DNA of 64,000 bases from an uncultured Pelagibacteraceae bacterium (lineage in GTDB: Bacteria > Pseudomonadota > Alphaproteobacteria > Pelagibacterales > Pelagibacteraceae). The position numbers and the translations under genes are program-made. Positions 33,851 to 45,282 of the stretch are shown here, in pieces (position 1 is the stretch's first letter; each line of letters begins with the position of its first letter). The notes beneath the pieces are model-generated. The model saw only the letters and a program-made list of their open reading frames with translations, did not search any database and was not told the origin of the DNA. Location: the NCBI GenBank assembly GCA_902575835.1, contig CACGSX010000001.1, positions 229,405 through 293,404 on the forward strand, in the 5' to 3' direction.

Positions 33851-34687
33851 TTATTTATTTACCTGCACATAATTTAGCTGATTTAAGTTACTGTAAAACT
33901 TCACATACTTTTTATTGTTTTGAATAATTATTTTCCCAACAGGGATTGACGCTGGAATTGTGCCATCTGAGCCAGAAGTATATACAATTTCATTCTCTTT
34001 TATCTCATTATCTTTCGGTAGGTATTCTAGTTCTGCGTATTCATCATTTCCATTTCCTGAGAGTATTGCATTGATACCACTTGGCTCAATAATGATTGGG
34101 ATTTTGCTATTAAGATCATTAGCCAGCAATACTCTAGAACTCAAAAAGTTAACATTTACAACCTTTCCAATGTAATATAATCGATCTTTAACAGCTGATC
34201 CTAATTTAACTCCATTTTTTTGACCTTTATTAATTATAAGAGACTTTAAATAAGGACTCTGTTTATCCAATAAAATCTTTGTTAGCATATACTCTTTAGA
34301 AAAGAGATCTCTTTCCTCTATCAATTTTTTTAAAAGAGCATTTTCTGATTTATAAAAATCAACTTCTTTTCTAAGTGAGTCAAGATCAAGGTCCTTATCT
34401 CTTAAAACTGAAAACTCTTCATACATACTCATATGATCTTGGAAGAGGTGGTATTTATCTTTTACATATTTAAATGGGCTAGATACGACATATGAACCTC
34501 TAAATATTATATCTTTTGTAATAGACCTAAATTGATTAACTGGACCAGTTTTAAAATACTCTAATGATAAAACTAAAATAGATATAACTAATAGAGTAAA
34601 TAAGGAAAACTTTTGTCTATTTCCTTTTTTTAGAAATGCTGAACGAATAGCAATAATGAAATCATCTCTACTCGATTCTGTTGACAT
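33851..34687 (-). CDS. mreC: Rod shape-determining protein MreC
   Basis: A 278-residue bitopic protein. A cytoplasmic start with Arg/Lys, one membrane helix (about 28-46, FSLFTLLVISILVLSLEYF), a coiled coil (LDLDSLRKEVDFYKSENALLKKLIEE) and the periplasmic beta-barrel pair domain with SLIINKGQKNGVKLGSAV, VVNVNFLSSRVLLANDLNSKIP and VYTSGSDGTIPASIPVGKI. It connects MreB filaments inside with PBP2 outside. It follows mreB by 5 bases and precedes mreD by 1. Confidence 0.93.
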   Translation of the reverse strand: MSTESSRDDFIIAIRSAFLKKGNRQKFSLFTLLVISILVLSLEYFKTGPVNQFRSITKDIIFRGSYVVSSPFKYVKDKYHLFQDHMSMYEEFSVLRDKDLDLDSLRKEVDFYKSENALLKKLIEERDLFSKEYMLTKILLDKQSPYLKSLIINKGQKNGVKLGSAVKDRLYYIGKVVNVNFLSSRVLLANDLNSKIPIIIEPSGINAILSGNGNDEYAELEYLPKDNEIKENEIVYTSGSDGTIPASIPVGKIIIQNNKKYVKFYSNLNQLNYVQVNK

Positions 34688-34692
34688 AATAT

Positions 34693-35724
<1,032 letters not shown>

Positions 35725-35728
35725 TTAT

Positions 35729-37303
35729 TTATATTCCTTTCACTTTTTGATGTTTAATATTTTGAGAAGGTGCTCTTTTCTCACGTTTTATAAGCATTTT
35801 ATTTAATGCATTTAAATATGCGTTTGCTGATGCAACTAAAGTATCTGTATCGGCTGATTGACCTACTGTTGTTCTATCATTTTCTTCAATTTTTACACTT
35901 ACAGTTGCCTGGGCATCTGTACCTTCGGTGACTGCATGTACTTGATAAAGAGATAATTTAACATCATGTGGAAATAGTTTTTTTATACATTTAAATATTG
36001 CATCAACTGGGCCATCACCAGATTCGGTCGTACTCTTAATATCACCATAGACATCTAATGTCATTTCAGCTTTTTGCGGTTCCCCTGTACCAGCAAATAC
36101 TTTTAAAGATTTTAAATTAATCGCATTTATTTTATTATCTACAATTAAACTATCATCAACTAGCGCTACTATATCTTCATCATATATATGTTTCTTTTTA
36201 TCCGCTAAAACTTTAAATTTTCCAAAAGCTGCTTGGATAATATCGTCTGTGAGATCTGAATAACCTAAGTCTGATAATTTATCTTTAAAAGCATGTCGCC
36301 CTGAATGTTTACCCATAACAAGTGAGGTTTTCTTAACACCTACACTCTCCGGAGTCATGATTTCATAAGTTTCTCTATTCTTTAACATTCCATCTTGATG
36401 AATTCCTGACTCATGAGCAAAAGCGTTTTTCCCAACTATTGCTTTATTAAATTGAACTGGAAAACCAGTAGCATTTGAAACTATTTTAGAGGCTTTGCTA
36501 ATTAATTCTGTTTTAATACCTGTATTATATGGCATCAAATCGTTTCTTGTTTTAATTGCCATAACTACTTCTTCTAATGCAGCATTTCCTGCTCTTTCAC
36601 CTATTCCATTAATTGTACACTCTATTTGTCTTACACCTTCAGAAACTCCAGCTAATGCATTTGCTACAGCTAAGCCAAGATCATTGTGACAGTGTGCAGA
36701 TAATATTGCTTTATCTATATTTGGAACATTATTTTTTAAGTGTTTAATTGTTTTTGCAAATTCCTCAGGTATAGAATATCCAACTGTATCTGGAATATTT
36801 ATTGTTTTAGCTCCACAATTAATTGCAAGCTCAACTGTTTTACACATGAAATCCATATCAGTTCTTGTTCCATCCTCACATGACCATTCAACATCATCAG
36901 TATAATTTCTTGCATAAGTAACACTTTCTTTAATTGCATCTAGAACCTGCTCATTTGTCATTTCAAGTTTGTGTTTCATATGTAGTGGGCTCGTTGAAAT
37001 AAAGGTATGAATTCTAAATCTTGGAGCATGTTTCAACGATTCATGACATGCATCAATGTCTTTTTTTAATGCTCTTGAGAGACCACATGGAATTGAGTTT
37101 TTCATTATTTTACTTATTTCAGATACTGCTTCAAAGTCTCCTGGAGATGCAATTGGAAATCCTGCTTCAACAATGTCTATTCCCATTTCGTCAAATACTC
37201 TAGATATCTGAATTTTCTCTTCGACACTCATAGACGCACCTGGCGATTGTTCACCATCACGCATCGTCGTATCAAATATGTATAGTTTTTCTCTGTCTGA
37301 CAT
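35729..37303 (-). CDS. leuA: 2-isopropylmalate synthase
   Basis: A 524-residue HMGL-like enzyme, the usual long LeuA. Catalytic and metal motifs are FDTTMRDGEQSPGASMS at the start, the HxH site LSAHCHNDLGLAVANALAG and GIGERAGNAALEEVVMA. A linker and the C-terminal LeuA regulatory domain (about 400-510, LKSLKVFAGTGEPQKAEMTLDV, DGPVDAIFKCIKKL) fit leucine feedback inhibition in the family. It condenses acetyl-CoA with 2-oxoisovalerate, first committed step of leucine synthesis. It is downstream of ilvI-ilvH-ilvC in the same direction across an 85-base gap with two hairpins, so it may be partly independently controlled. A Shine-Dalgarno is absent. Confidence 0.96.
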   Translation of the reverse strand: MSDREKLYIFDTTMRDGEQSPGASMSVEEKIQISRVFDEMGIDIVEAGFPIASPGDFEAVSEISKIMKNSIPCGLSRALKKDIDACHESLKHAPRFRIHTFISTSPLHMKHKLEMTNEQVLDAIKESVTYARNYTDDVEWSCEDGTRTDMDFMCKTVELAINCGAKTINIPDTVGYSIPEEFAKTIKHLKNNVPNIDKAILSAHCHNDLGLAVANALAGVSEGVRQIECTINGIGERAGNAALEEVVMAIKTRNDLMPYNTGIKTELISKASKIVSNATGFPVQFNKAIVGKNAFAHESGIHQDGMLKNRETYEIMTPESVGVKKTSLVMGKHSGRHAFKDKLSDLGYSDLTDDIIQAAFGKFKVLADKKKHIYDEDIVALVDDSLIVDNKINAINLKSLKVFAGTGEPQKAEMTLDVYGDIKSTTESGDGPVDAIFKCIKKLFPHDVKLSLYQVHAVTEGTDAQATVSVKIEENDRTTVGQSADTDTLVASANAYLNALNKMLIKREKRAPSQNIKHQKVKGI

Positions 37304-37319
37304 TGTAATTTTTTAGCTC

Positions 37320-37336
37320 GAGCATAATACATGCTC
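37320..37336. promoter_or_regulatory. Inverted repeat just upstream of leuA
   Basis: GAGCAT and ATGCTC pair around a 5-base loop, 16 bases upstream of the leuA ATG on the minus strand. It is a compact G/C-richer hairpin in an otherwise AT-rich leader and could be an operator or a leader hairpin. No leucine-rich leader peptide is visible in the 85-base gap, so classic attenuation is not supported. Confidence 0.35.
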
Positions 37337-37357
37337 TCGCTCAGATTGCAAAATAAA

Positions 37358-37375
37358 TTGGGAAATTTAACCCAA
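37358..37375 (-). terminator. Weak hairpin after ilvC, possible attenuating terminator
   Basis: TTGGG and CCCAA pair around an 8-base AT loop about 13 bases after the ilvC stop, followed on the minus strand by ATTTATTTTGC rather than a clean T-run. It could reduce read-through from ilvC into leuA. The stem is only 5 base pairs. Confidence 0.3.
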
Positions 37376-37388
37376 ATTTAACATCTAA

Positions 37389-38429
<1,041 letters not shown>

Positions 38430-38978
38430 TTATTTAAATATATCTGCGCCTCTTGTCATAGCTACAGCTCCTGTTCTTGAAACACTCACCAATCCAAATT
38501 TTTTTAAATCCTTTGACATTTTGTCTATTTCTCGTCTTAAAGCTGTTATTTGAATAACATTTGATTTTTTTGTTTTGTCTAGTAATACAGGATTATATTT
38601 TTTACAAGCTTTCAATGCACGCTCTAATTTATTATTTGGACCAACGATTTTAAATAACGCCATCTCCTTAAAAATGACTGCTTTATCCTCTCTTTTAAAA
38701 TCTGCAACCTTGTGAACAGGAACAAGTTTTCTTAATTGAAGTTTAATTTGATTAACAACTTGTGGTGTTCCTGTAGTTACAATTGTTATCCTTGATATCT
38801 TTAGTTTTTCATCAACTTGTGCAACTGCTAAAGATTCGATATTATAACCTCTACCAGAAAATAGACCGACTACTCTAGCTAATACACCAGCTTCATTGTC
38901 GACCCAAACGACTATAATATGTGTATCAAATTTTTCTTTTTTATTTGAAAAACTATACGCTGATTTTGAATTAGGCAT
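38430..38978 (-). CDS. ilvH: Acetolactate synthase small (regulatory) subunit
   Basis: A 182-residue protein with an N-terminal ACT domain (about 20-95, IIVVWVDNEAGVLARVVGLFSGRGYNIESLAVA) and a C-terminal domain (ALFKIVGPNNKLERALKACKKY, then RTGAVAMTRG). The subunit activates the catalytic subunit and carries valine feedback inhibition. It follows ilvI with a one-base overlap, and ilvC follows it by 18 bases. The ~20-residue N-terminal extension before the ACT domain is Lys/Ser-rich and nondescript. Confidence 0.95.
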   Translation of the reverse strand: MPNSKSAYSFSNKKEKFDTHIIVVWVDNEAGVLARVVGLFSGRGYNIESLAVAQVDEKLKISRITIVTTGTPQVVNQIKLQLRKLVPVHKVADFKREDKAVIFKEMALFKIVGPNNKLERALKACKKYNPVLLDKTKKSNVIQITALRREIDKMSKDLKKFGLVSVSRTGAVAMTRGADIFK

Positions 38979-40744
38979 TAAACTAAGGACTTACCTTTGC
39001 CGGTAATCTTCTTATTTTCTTGATCTTTGGGTCCTAAAATCATCTGATTATGAGGCTTTCCAGATGGTATCATTGGAAAACAATTTTCTACTTTATCAAC
39101 CATACAATCAAATATTACAGGTCTATCTGTATTCAACATTTCAATAATCTTATCGTCTAGCTCTTCTGGTGTTTTTGCTCTTATACCAACACAGTTATAT
39201 GCTTCTGCTAATTTAACAAAATCTGGTAGAGCAGCAGTATAACTTTCAGAATAGTTTTTATCATGTAAAAGTTCTTGCCATTGTCTAACCATACCCATGT
39301 ATTGATTATTCAATATAAATATTTTAATTGGAAGGTTGTATTGTACGGCTGTGGACATTTCCTGTATTGTCATTAATACTGAAGCCTCTCCCGCAATATC
39401 AATAACTAATTTTTTTGGGTGAGCAACTTGTACACCCACCGCTGCTGGTAAACCATATCCCATTGTACCTAAACCACCAGATGTCATCCAACGATTTGGT
39501 TTGTTAAATTTATAATGTTGTGCAGCCCACATTTGATGCTGTCCTACCTCAGTTGTAATATAGGAATCTTTGTCTTTAGTTAATTCATATAATCTTTCAA
39601 TTGCATACTGAGGTTTTATAGTCTCTTCACTTCCAATATAATCTAAAGATCTAACCGACCTCCATTTTTGAATTTTTTCCCACCACTTAGAAGTCTTTTG
39701 TTTATTTGATTTTAAAAATTTTGATTTTTTTTGTTTTAAACTTTTCAAAGTAAATGAAAGAACAGTTTTTACATCTCCTACAATTGCTAAATCAACTTTA
39801 ACATTTTTATTAATAGATGATGGGTCTATATCTATGTGAACTTTTTTTGAATTTGGTGAAAATTCATCTATTTTACCTGTTATCCTATCATCAAAACGTG
39901 CTCCAATATTAATCATTAAATCACAATCGTGCATTGCATTATTTGCTTCATAAGTTCCATGCATGCCCAACATTCCTAAAAATTGATTATCATCACCTGG
40001 GAATGATCCTAATCCCTGTAAAGTTGAGGTAATAGGAAAACCTGTTGCATAAACAAGTTCCCTTAAAAGTTCACTAGCCCTAGGTCCAGAGTTAATCACT
40101 CCACCACCTGTATAAAAAATAGGTTTTGAAGATTTACTCATTAAATCAATTAGCTGATCAATACTATTTTGATTAAAATGATTGTGAGATTTTCCATTTA
40201 ATTTTTTTTCTTTTTTGGGTTTCTTGTATTTTGTTTTTTGAAATTGAATATCTTTTGGTATATCTACTAAAACTGGTCCTGGTCTACCAGTAGTTGCTAC
40301 CTCAAATGCTTTGTGTATTGTGCTAGCTAAATCATTTATATCTTTGACTAACCAATTATGTTTTGTGCAAGGTCTAGTTATTCCAGTTGTATCACATTCT
40401 TGAAATGCATCTGTACCAATTAAATGAGTTGGAACTTGTCCAGAAATACAAACTAATGGAATGGAGTCCATATACGCATCAGTCAAAGCTGTAACTACAT
40501 TTGTTGCACCTGGACCTGAAGTTACTAAAATAACACCTGGTTTACCTGATGATCTTGCGTATCCTTCTGCTGCATGACCAGCACCTTGTTCATGTCTAAC
40601 CAAAACATGTTTGATTGATTTAAAATTCTGTAATTCGTCATAAATTGGTAGAACTGCACCTCCTGGATAGCCAAAAATATGATCAACATTTTGATCCTCC
40701 ATACACTTAAATACAATTTCAGCACCTGAGTATAATTTTGACAT
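38978..40744 (-). CDS. ilvI: Acetolactate synthase large (catalytic) subunit
   Basis: A 588-residue ThDP enzyme. The N-terminal FGYPGGAVLPIYDELQ and HVLVRHEQGAGHAAEGYARS include the catalytic Glu; the FAD-binding middle domain has MLGMHGTYEANNAMHDCDLMI; the ThDP motif is GEASVLMTIQEMSTAVQYNLPIKIFILNN, where the usual GDxxF is GEASVL, and Trp/Met residues at MVRQWQELLH match the herbicide-binding loop. It joins two pyruvates, or pyruvate and 2-oxobutyrate. It heads the ilvI-ilvH-ilvC operon. The 41-base gap to miaA contains no recognisable leader peptide or riboswitch. Confidence 0.96.
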   Translation of the reverse strand: MSKLYSGAEIVFKCMEDQNVDHIFGYPGGAVLPIYDELQNFKSIKHVLVRHEQGAGHAAEGYARSSGKPGVILVTSGPGATNVVTALTDAYMDSIPLVCISGQVPTHLIGTDAFQECDTTGITRPCTKHNWLVKDINDLASTIHKAFEVATTGRPGPVLVDIPKDIQFQKTKYKKPKKEKKLNGKSHNHFNQNSIDQLIDLMSKSSKPIFYTGGGVINSGPRASELLRELVYATGFPITSTLQGLGSFPGDDNQFLGMLGMHGTYEANNAMHDCDLMINIGARFDDRITGKIDEFSPNSKKVHIDIDPSSINKNVKVDLAIVGDVKTVLSFTLKSLKQKKSKFLKSNKQKTSKWWEKIQKWRSVRSLDYIGSEETIKPQYAIERLYELTKDKDSYITTEVGQHQMWAAQHYKFNKPNRWMTSGGLGTMGYGLPAAVGVQVAHPKKLVIDIAGEASVLMTIQEMSTAVQYNLPIKIFILNNQYMGMVRQWQELLHDKNYSESYTAALPDFVKLAEAYNCVGIRAKTPEELDDKIIEMLNTDRPVIFDCMVDKVENCFPMIPSGKPHNQMILGPKDQENKKITGKGKSLV

Positions 40745-40785
40745 TCAGACAATCTAGCTGAAGTTGTGCTAATAGGTCAAGCAAT

Positions 40786-41709
40786 CTATGCTGATTTAGG
40801 AAATTTTTTTAAATATGATTTAATAGTATTAAATTTTATTTTTTGCCAATCAGACATCTGGCCTCTTGCCCAAGTAGATTGTCTCTTGGCATATTGTCTT
40901 GTTTTTATTGATATTTTTTCTTTCAATTCAGTAAGATCTATTCTTTTGTCGAGATATTCTTTAATCTCACTTAGACCAATAACTTTATTAGATGAAAAAT
41001 CTTTCTTGACTCTTAATTTATAAAACCTCTTAGCCTCTTTTATTGCTCCATCTCTTAACATTTCATTTGTTCTTATAGAAATTCTTTCTATTAACTTATC
41101 TCTAGGATAATCGATATGTAGCTTTATAAAGCTGTCCTGATTAAAATCAGAGTATGTTTCACTGTACCAATCAAACAATGATTTATTTGTATACTTTTTT
41201 ACTTCATAGGCTCTTATTGATCTTTGAGAATCATTTTTGTTAATTTTTTTTTTGCAAAGTGGGTCTAGCTTAATAAGTTCAGAATAAAATTTTTTTTGTC
41301 CTATTTTTGATTGTTTTTTTCTTATCCTATTTCGAATAGTGACTGGAATATCGGGAATTTTAACAATACCATCGATAAGTGCTTTAAAATATAAACCTGT
41401 ACCACCAACAAGAATTGGAGTTTTATTTTTCTTCTTAATATTATCAATTTTTAACTTGGCGTCCTTTAGCCAATTTCCTGTAGAATAATTATTTTTTACA
41501 CTTTTAAATCCATATAAATGATGTTTTATATTATTTAGATCATTTTGCTGAGGTCTTGCCGTAAGAATTTTGAGTTCTTTAAATATTTGCATGCTATCTG
41601 CATTTATCACTTCTCCGTTTATTTTTTTTGCAAGCTGAATAGCAAATTTTGATTTTCCAGATGCTGTTGGTCCTGAAATAAGAATTATTTTGGACTTTAA
41701 GTCCATCAA
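40786..41709 (-). CDS. miaA: tRNA dimethylallyltransferase
   Basis: A 307-residue enzyme. The P-loop is LISGPTASGKSKFAIQLAKK; substrate motifs include GEVINADSMQIFKELKILTARP, PILVGGTGLYFKALIDGI and SQRSIRAYEV. The C-terminal end has the substrate channel motif TRQYAKRQSTWARGQ. It adds a dimethylallyl group to A37 of tRNAs reading codons that start with U. It overlaps the stop of the protease gene by 4 bases. A second ATG follows the first (MMDLK); either is possible. Confidence 0.96.
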   Translation of the reverse strand: MMDLKSKIILISGPTASGKSKFAIQLAKKINGEVINADSMQIFKELKILTARPQQNDLNNIKHHLYGFKSVKNNYSTGNWLKDAKLKIDNIKKKNKTPILVGGTGLYFKALIDGIVKIPDIPVTIRNRIRKKQSKIGQKKFYSELIKLDPLCKKKINKNDSQRSIRAYEVKKYTNKSLFDWYSETYSDFNQDSFIKLHIDYPRDKLIERISIRTNEMLRDGAIKEAKRFYKLRVKKDFSSNKVIGLSEIKEYLDKRIDLTELKEKISIKTRQYAKRQSTWARGQMSDWQKIKFNTIKSYLKKFPKSA

Positions 41710-43109
41710 TTTAATTTAACACCAATATATCTTCTTTGGTTATTGTTATTGTAAATTGCGATAAGTAAACTTTTATCATTACTTTTTAGAGCTAGTTTTA
41801 CAATGTTATCTAGATCTCCAATGGTATTGATCTTTTTCTTTTGCGCTTCAACAATAATATTATTTACTTGAAGATAATTAACTGGGCTATCTTTATCGAT
41901 TTCTGTGATAACTAAACCTGTTGTATTTTTTGGTAAATTTCTTTCTTTAATATCATCTTTATTTAGTAATCTCACTTTTATTTTTAACCCATCAATTGCA
42001 TCTACTTTAGGTTTTTCAGTTACTAAACCTTGGGATTTAAAGTCCTCAGATGTTTCAAGTCTTCCAAGTATAATTTCCTTAGTTATTTCTCTTTTATTTC
42101 TCCAAACTTTTAGTTTTACTTTTTTTCCAACTTCAGTTTCTGCAACTATTCTTGGAAGCTCGCTCATTTCATTAATTTTTTTGCTATCAAATTCTAAAAT
42201 TATGTCTCCAGCTTTAATTCCACCCTTATCTGATGGACTATTTTCAGCTACACTAGCAACAAGTGCCCCTCTTGGTTCATCTAATTTTTCAACATCTGCA
42301 ATATCTTTTGTAACTGTTTGGATCCTTACACCTAACCATCCTCTTTTGGTTTCACCAAATTCAATTAATTGATTAATTACTTTTTGTGCACTATTAGAAG
42401 GTATTGCAAAACCAATTCCAATTGAACCTGATTGACCTAATATTGCTGTATTAATTCCAACTACATCCCCATCCATATTAAACAATGGACCACCTGAATT
42501 ACCTTGGTTAATTGATGCATCAGTTTGAATGTAGTCTTCATATCTAGAAAGACCAATACTTCTGTTTCTTGCAGAGATTATTCCTGCGGTAACCGTTCCA
42601 CCTAAGCCAAATGGATTACCAATTGCAATAACCCAATCACCTATTCTTGCAGTATCAGAGTCTCCGAACTTAACTGGTTTGAATTTTTGATCTGACTCTA
42701 TTTGAAGAACTGCCAAATCCATACCAGGATCAGCTCCAATTACTTTTGCCTTTATATTTTTTTCACCATTAACTCTAACAAAAACATCTTCTGCGCCTTG
42801 GATTACGTGGTTGTTTGTTATAACAATTCCTTTTTCATCAATAATGAACCCTGATCCAAGGGCGCTTGTCTGTCTCTTCTGCGGAGTTCCGTAATCTTTG
42901 AACATATCTTCAAAAGGAGATCCTGGAGGAAATTCAAATGGAAATGGGTTAGAACGTGTGGTTATTGTTGTTGTAGTCGAGATATTTACTACTGATGGCA
43001 TTAATTTTTCAGCAAGATCTGCAAAAGATGCGGGCGTACTTGCTGCATAAGTAGTATTTTGAATATTAATTGAAAATAATATTAGTAATAAAATCTTTAT
43101 GAATCTCAT
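41706..43109 (-). CDS. degP: Periplasmic HtrA/DegP-family serine protease
   Basis: The ORF track starts at a TTG (43124). ATG 43109 is better: it overlaps the previous stop (ATGA) and immediately begins the signal peptide RFIKILLLILFSINIQNTTYA. The ~467-residue product has the protease domain with His in ITNNHVIQGAEDVFVRV, Asp in GMDLAVLQI and Ser in QGNSGGPLFN, then two PDZ domains (about 265-350 and 375-460). It degrades or refolds damaged envelope proteins. The hflK-hflC-DUF2065-degP order is a common alphaproteobacterial quality-control cluster, suggesting shared membrane/periplasm stress duty. DegP versus DegQ/MucD cannot be separated from sequence. Confidence 0.93.
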   Translation of the reverse strand: MRFIKILLLILFSINIQNTTYAASTPASFADLAEKLMPSVVNISTTTTITTRSNPFPFEFPPGSPFEDMFKDYGTPQKRQTSALGSGFIIDEKGIVITNNHVIQGAEDVFVRVNGEKNIKAKVIGADPGMDLAVLQIESDQKFKPVKFGDSDTARIGDWVIAIGNPFGLGGTVTAGIISARNRSIGLSRYEDYIQTDASINQGNSGGPLFNMDGDVVGINTAILGQSGSIGIGFAIPSNSAQKVINQLIEFGETKRGWLGVRIQTVTKDIADVEKLDEPRGALVASVAENSPSDKGGIKAGDIILEFDSKKINEMSELPRIVAETEVGKKVKLKVWRNKREITKEIILGRLETSEDFKSQGLVTEKPKVDAIDGLKIKVRLLNKDDIKERNLPKNTTGLVITEIDKDSPVNYLQVNNIIVEAQKKKINTIGDLDNIVKLALKSNDKSLLIAIYNNNNQRRYIGVKLN

Positions 43110-43291
43110 CTTTTTAAATACCAAATAATAAAAAAACCAATCACCGCAAATATTAATCCACCAGTTCTTAGCTGATTATCAGTGACTTCTTTTAACTTCA
43201 TTATCATATTTTTCATTTTTGATGGAAATATGGCGTAAAGAATACCTTCAATAAAAAGGAATAGACCAAATGCAATGATCAATTCTCTCAT
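43106..43291 (-). CDS. DUF2065 (YjeT-like) small membrane protein
   Basis: A 61-residue protein with two hydrophobic helices (ELIIAFGLFLFIEGILYAIF and GGLIFAVIGFFIIWYL) separated by KMKNMIMKLKEVTDNQLRTGG, the DUF2065 pattern. It sits between hflC (5-base gap) and degP (ATGA overlap), a conserved location of this family. Function is unknown; a link to HflKC is inferred from context. Confidence 0.9.
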   Translation of the reverse strand: MRELIIAFGLFLFIEGILYAIFPSKMKNMIMKLKEVTDNQLRTGGLIFAVIGFFIIWYLKR

Positions 43292-43296
43292 TAAAA

Positions 43297-44166
43297 TTAC
43301 TCTACTTTTTGATCAATATTTCCAAAAAATTTAAAAAATTCACTATCTGGTGAAAGTATCATTGAGGTTTCTCCACCAATTAGAGCTTTTTGATAAGCTT
43401 GCATAGCTCTATAAAAAGCGAAAAATTCAGGATCTTGTCCGAAGGCATCTGCAAAAATCTTATTCTTCAAACCATCACCTTCTCCTTTCATAATCTCAGA
43501 TTTTTTCTGTGCATCTGCAAGAATAACTGTTACTTCTTTATCAGCAGTTGAGGTGATTGTTACTGCCATCTCTGCTCCTTTTGCTCTAAATTCTTTTGCT
43601 TCTCTTTCCCTTTCAGTTTGCATTCTTCTAAAAATTGCATCACTGTTCGCTTGAGGAAGGTCTGCTCTTTTAATTCTTACATCAACTATACTAATACCAA
43701 AGTTTTCTGCTTCATTGTTTACACCTTCTTGAATTAACGACATTTGTTTTGTTCTATCTTCTGATAATAGCGTTTGTAGTTCTTGCTGTCCAAGCACGTT
43801 TCTTATTCTTGAATTTATAATTGTAGCTAATCTTGATCTTGCGACTCTTTCATTTCCAACAGATATATAAAATTTAAGAGGATCAATTATTTGAAATCTT
43901 GCAAACGCGTCGACGATAAGTCTTTTTTGATCTGATGCAATTACTTCTTCCGGGGGTGTATCAAGGTTTAAAATTCTTTTATCCAAGAATACAACATTTT
44001 GTATGAATGGAATTTTAAAATTAATGCCTGGTTTGGATATAATTCTTTTAGGATCACCAAATTGAAGTACTATTGCTTGATTAACCTCTTTTACTATAAA
44101 AACTGAAAAGTAAATTGTTGCAGCAATTAGAATTATTATTGGTAATAAAAATTTTCCTGCTTTCAT
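43297..44166 (-). CDS. hflC: HflC, SPFH-domain regulator of FtsH
   Basis: A 289-residue protein. A single N-terminal helix (LLPIIILIAATIYFSVFIV) anchors it, followed by the SPFH/band-7 domain (VNQAIVLQFGDPKRIISKPGI) and a long helical coiled coil (MQTEREREAKEFRAKGAEMAVTI, then DAQKKSEIMKGEGDG). It forms a cage with HflK in the inner membrane that modulates the FtsH protease. It follows hflK by one base. Length and motifs are normal. Confidence 0.95.
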   Translation of the reverse strand: MKAGKFLLPIIILIAATIYFSVFIVKEVNQAIVLQFGDPKRIISKPGINFKIPFIQNVVFLDKRILNLDTPPEEVIASDQKRLIVDAFARFQIIDPLKFYISVGNERVARSRLATIINSRIRNVLGQQELQTLLSEDRTKQMSLIQEGVNNEAENFGISIVDVRIKRADLPQANSDAIFRRMQTEREREAKEFRAKGAEMAVTITSTADKEVTVILADAQKKSEIMKGEGDGLKNKIFADAFGQDPEFFAFYRAMQAYQKALIGGETSMILSPDSEFFKFFGNIDQKVE

Positions 44167-44167
44167 T

Positions 44168-45259
44168 TTAATTAGTCCCTGTCTTTAATTCTTGTAAAGG
44201 CAGATACGGAACTACACCTTCACCTGAATTTTTATCAATTATTATTTTATTAATATCAGCTAATACTTCTTCCATTGTTTCAAGATACATTCTTTCTTGA
44301 GTTACTTTTTTGGCCTTTGCATATTCGTTATAGATTGACAAAAATCTACTTGCTTCTCCTTCTGCCTTTGCAACAACTTCTTTTTTATAAGCCTCTGCTG
44401 CTTGGAGAATTTTTGCTGCCTCTCCTCGTGCTCTTGGAATTACATCGTTAGCATATGCTTCAGCTTCGTTCTTAGATCTTTCCATATCTGCTCTTGCAGC
44501 TTGGACATCTCTGAACGCATCAATAACTTGGTCTGGTGGATCGGCTTTTTGTGTTTGAACTTGTGTAATTTGAATTCCACTTGTGTATTCGTCTAAGATT
44601 TCCTGAATTATTTCTTGAGTATCAGCTTCTATTACAGATCTACCTTCTGTCAAAATTGGTTGAATATCAGATCTCGCAATAACTTCTCTCATAGCTGTTT
44701 CTGCTGCTGCTTTAACTGTTCCCTCTGGATCTTGAATTTTGAATAAAAAATTACCAGCATCTTTAATTACCCAAAATACTGAAAAATCTATGTTAACTAT
44801 GTTTTCATCACCTGTTAACATTAAACTTTCTTCTGGTACATCTGCAACTCCGCCTGAGGAAAATCCACTGTCCCTCTCTGACCTAAATCCAATATCCATT
44901 CGATTAACTTTTGTGACTTTAGGGGTTAATACATTTTCAATTGGAAAAGGAAGATGGTAATTTAATCCAGGTTGTGTAGTTTTAACAAATTTTCCAAATC
45001 TTAAAACAACACCTTGTTCATCAGGTAAAACTCTATAAAGACCACTTAAAGTCCAAACAATTAGAAGGATTATAAGACCAATTATTATTGGTTTAGCCCC
45101 ACCTTTTCCTCCTCCTAAGAATTTATTTATTATTGATTGTAGTTTACTAATAACTTCATCAATATTTGGAGGAGTAGGACCTTTTCTAAATCCACCATTT
45201 CCACTACCGCCTCCACCTGGAGGTGTTCCCCATGGGCTTTGATTTTTAAAATCACTCAT
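44168..45259 (-). CDS. hflK: HflK, SPFH-domain regulator of FtsH
   Basis: A 363-residue protein. A Gly/Pro-rich cytoplasmic leader (SPWGTPPGGGGSGNGGFRKG) precedes the membrane helix (PIIIGLIILLIVWTLSGLY), the SPFH domain (EQGVVLRFGKFVKTTQPGLNYHLPFP) and a coiled coil (ERSKNEAEAYANDVIPRARGEA). Partner of HflC. It starts 5 bases after an inverted repeat in the 54-base divergent region shared with mrp and lacks a clear ribosome site. It heads the hflK-hflC-DUF2065-degP-miaA group. Confidence 0.95.
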   Translation of the reverse strand: MSDFKNQSPWGTPPGGGGSGNGGFRKGPTPPNIDEVISKLQSIINKFLGGGKGGAKPIIIGLIILLIVWTLSGLYRVLPDEQGVVLRFGKFVKTTQPGLNYHLPFPIENVLTPKVTKVNRMDIGFRSERDSGFSSGGVADVPEESLMLTGDENIVNIDFSVFWVIKDAGNFLFKIQDPEGTVKAAAETAMREVIARSDIQPILTEGRSVIEADTQEIIQEILDEYTSGIQITQVQTQKADPPDQVIDAFRDVQAARADMERSKNEAEAYANDVIPRARGEAAKILQAAEAYKKEVVAKAEGEASRFLSIYNEYAKAKKVTQERMYLETMEEVLADINKIIIDKNSGEGVVPYLPLQELKTGTN

Positions 45260-45264
45260 AATAC

Positions 45265-45282
45265 GACACTCTATATAGTGTC
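45265..45282. promoter_or_regulatory. Inverted repeat in the hflK/mrp divergent promoter region
   Basis: GACACT and AGTGTC flank a 6-base AT spacer. The arms contain G/C and pair perfectly, which is less likely by chance than AT-only palindromes. On the hflK transcript it would be a hairpin ending 5 bases before the ATG, so it may be an operator for both genes or a translation-control hairpin for hflK. Confidence 0.45.

Noticed and set aside
40745-40785. Riboswitch or T-box upstream of ilvI
   Set aside because: The 41-base gap is too short and has no recognisable stem or leader peptide.
43110-43124. Upstream TTG start of the HtrA/DegP gene
   Set aside because: ATG 43109 overlaps the previous stop as ATGA and starts a clean signal peptide; the TTG adds only a few basic residues.
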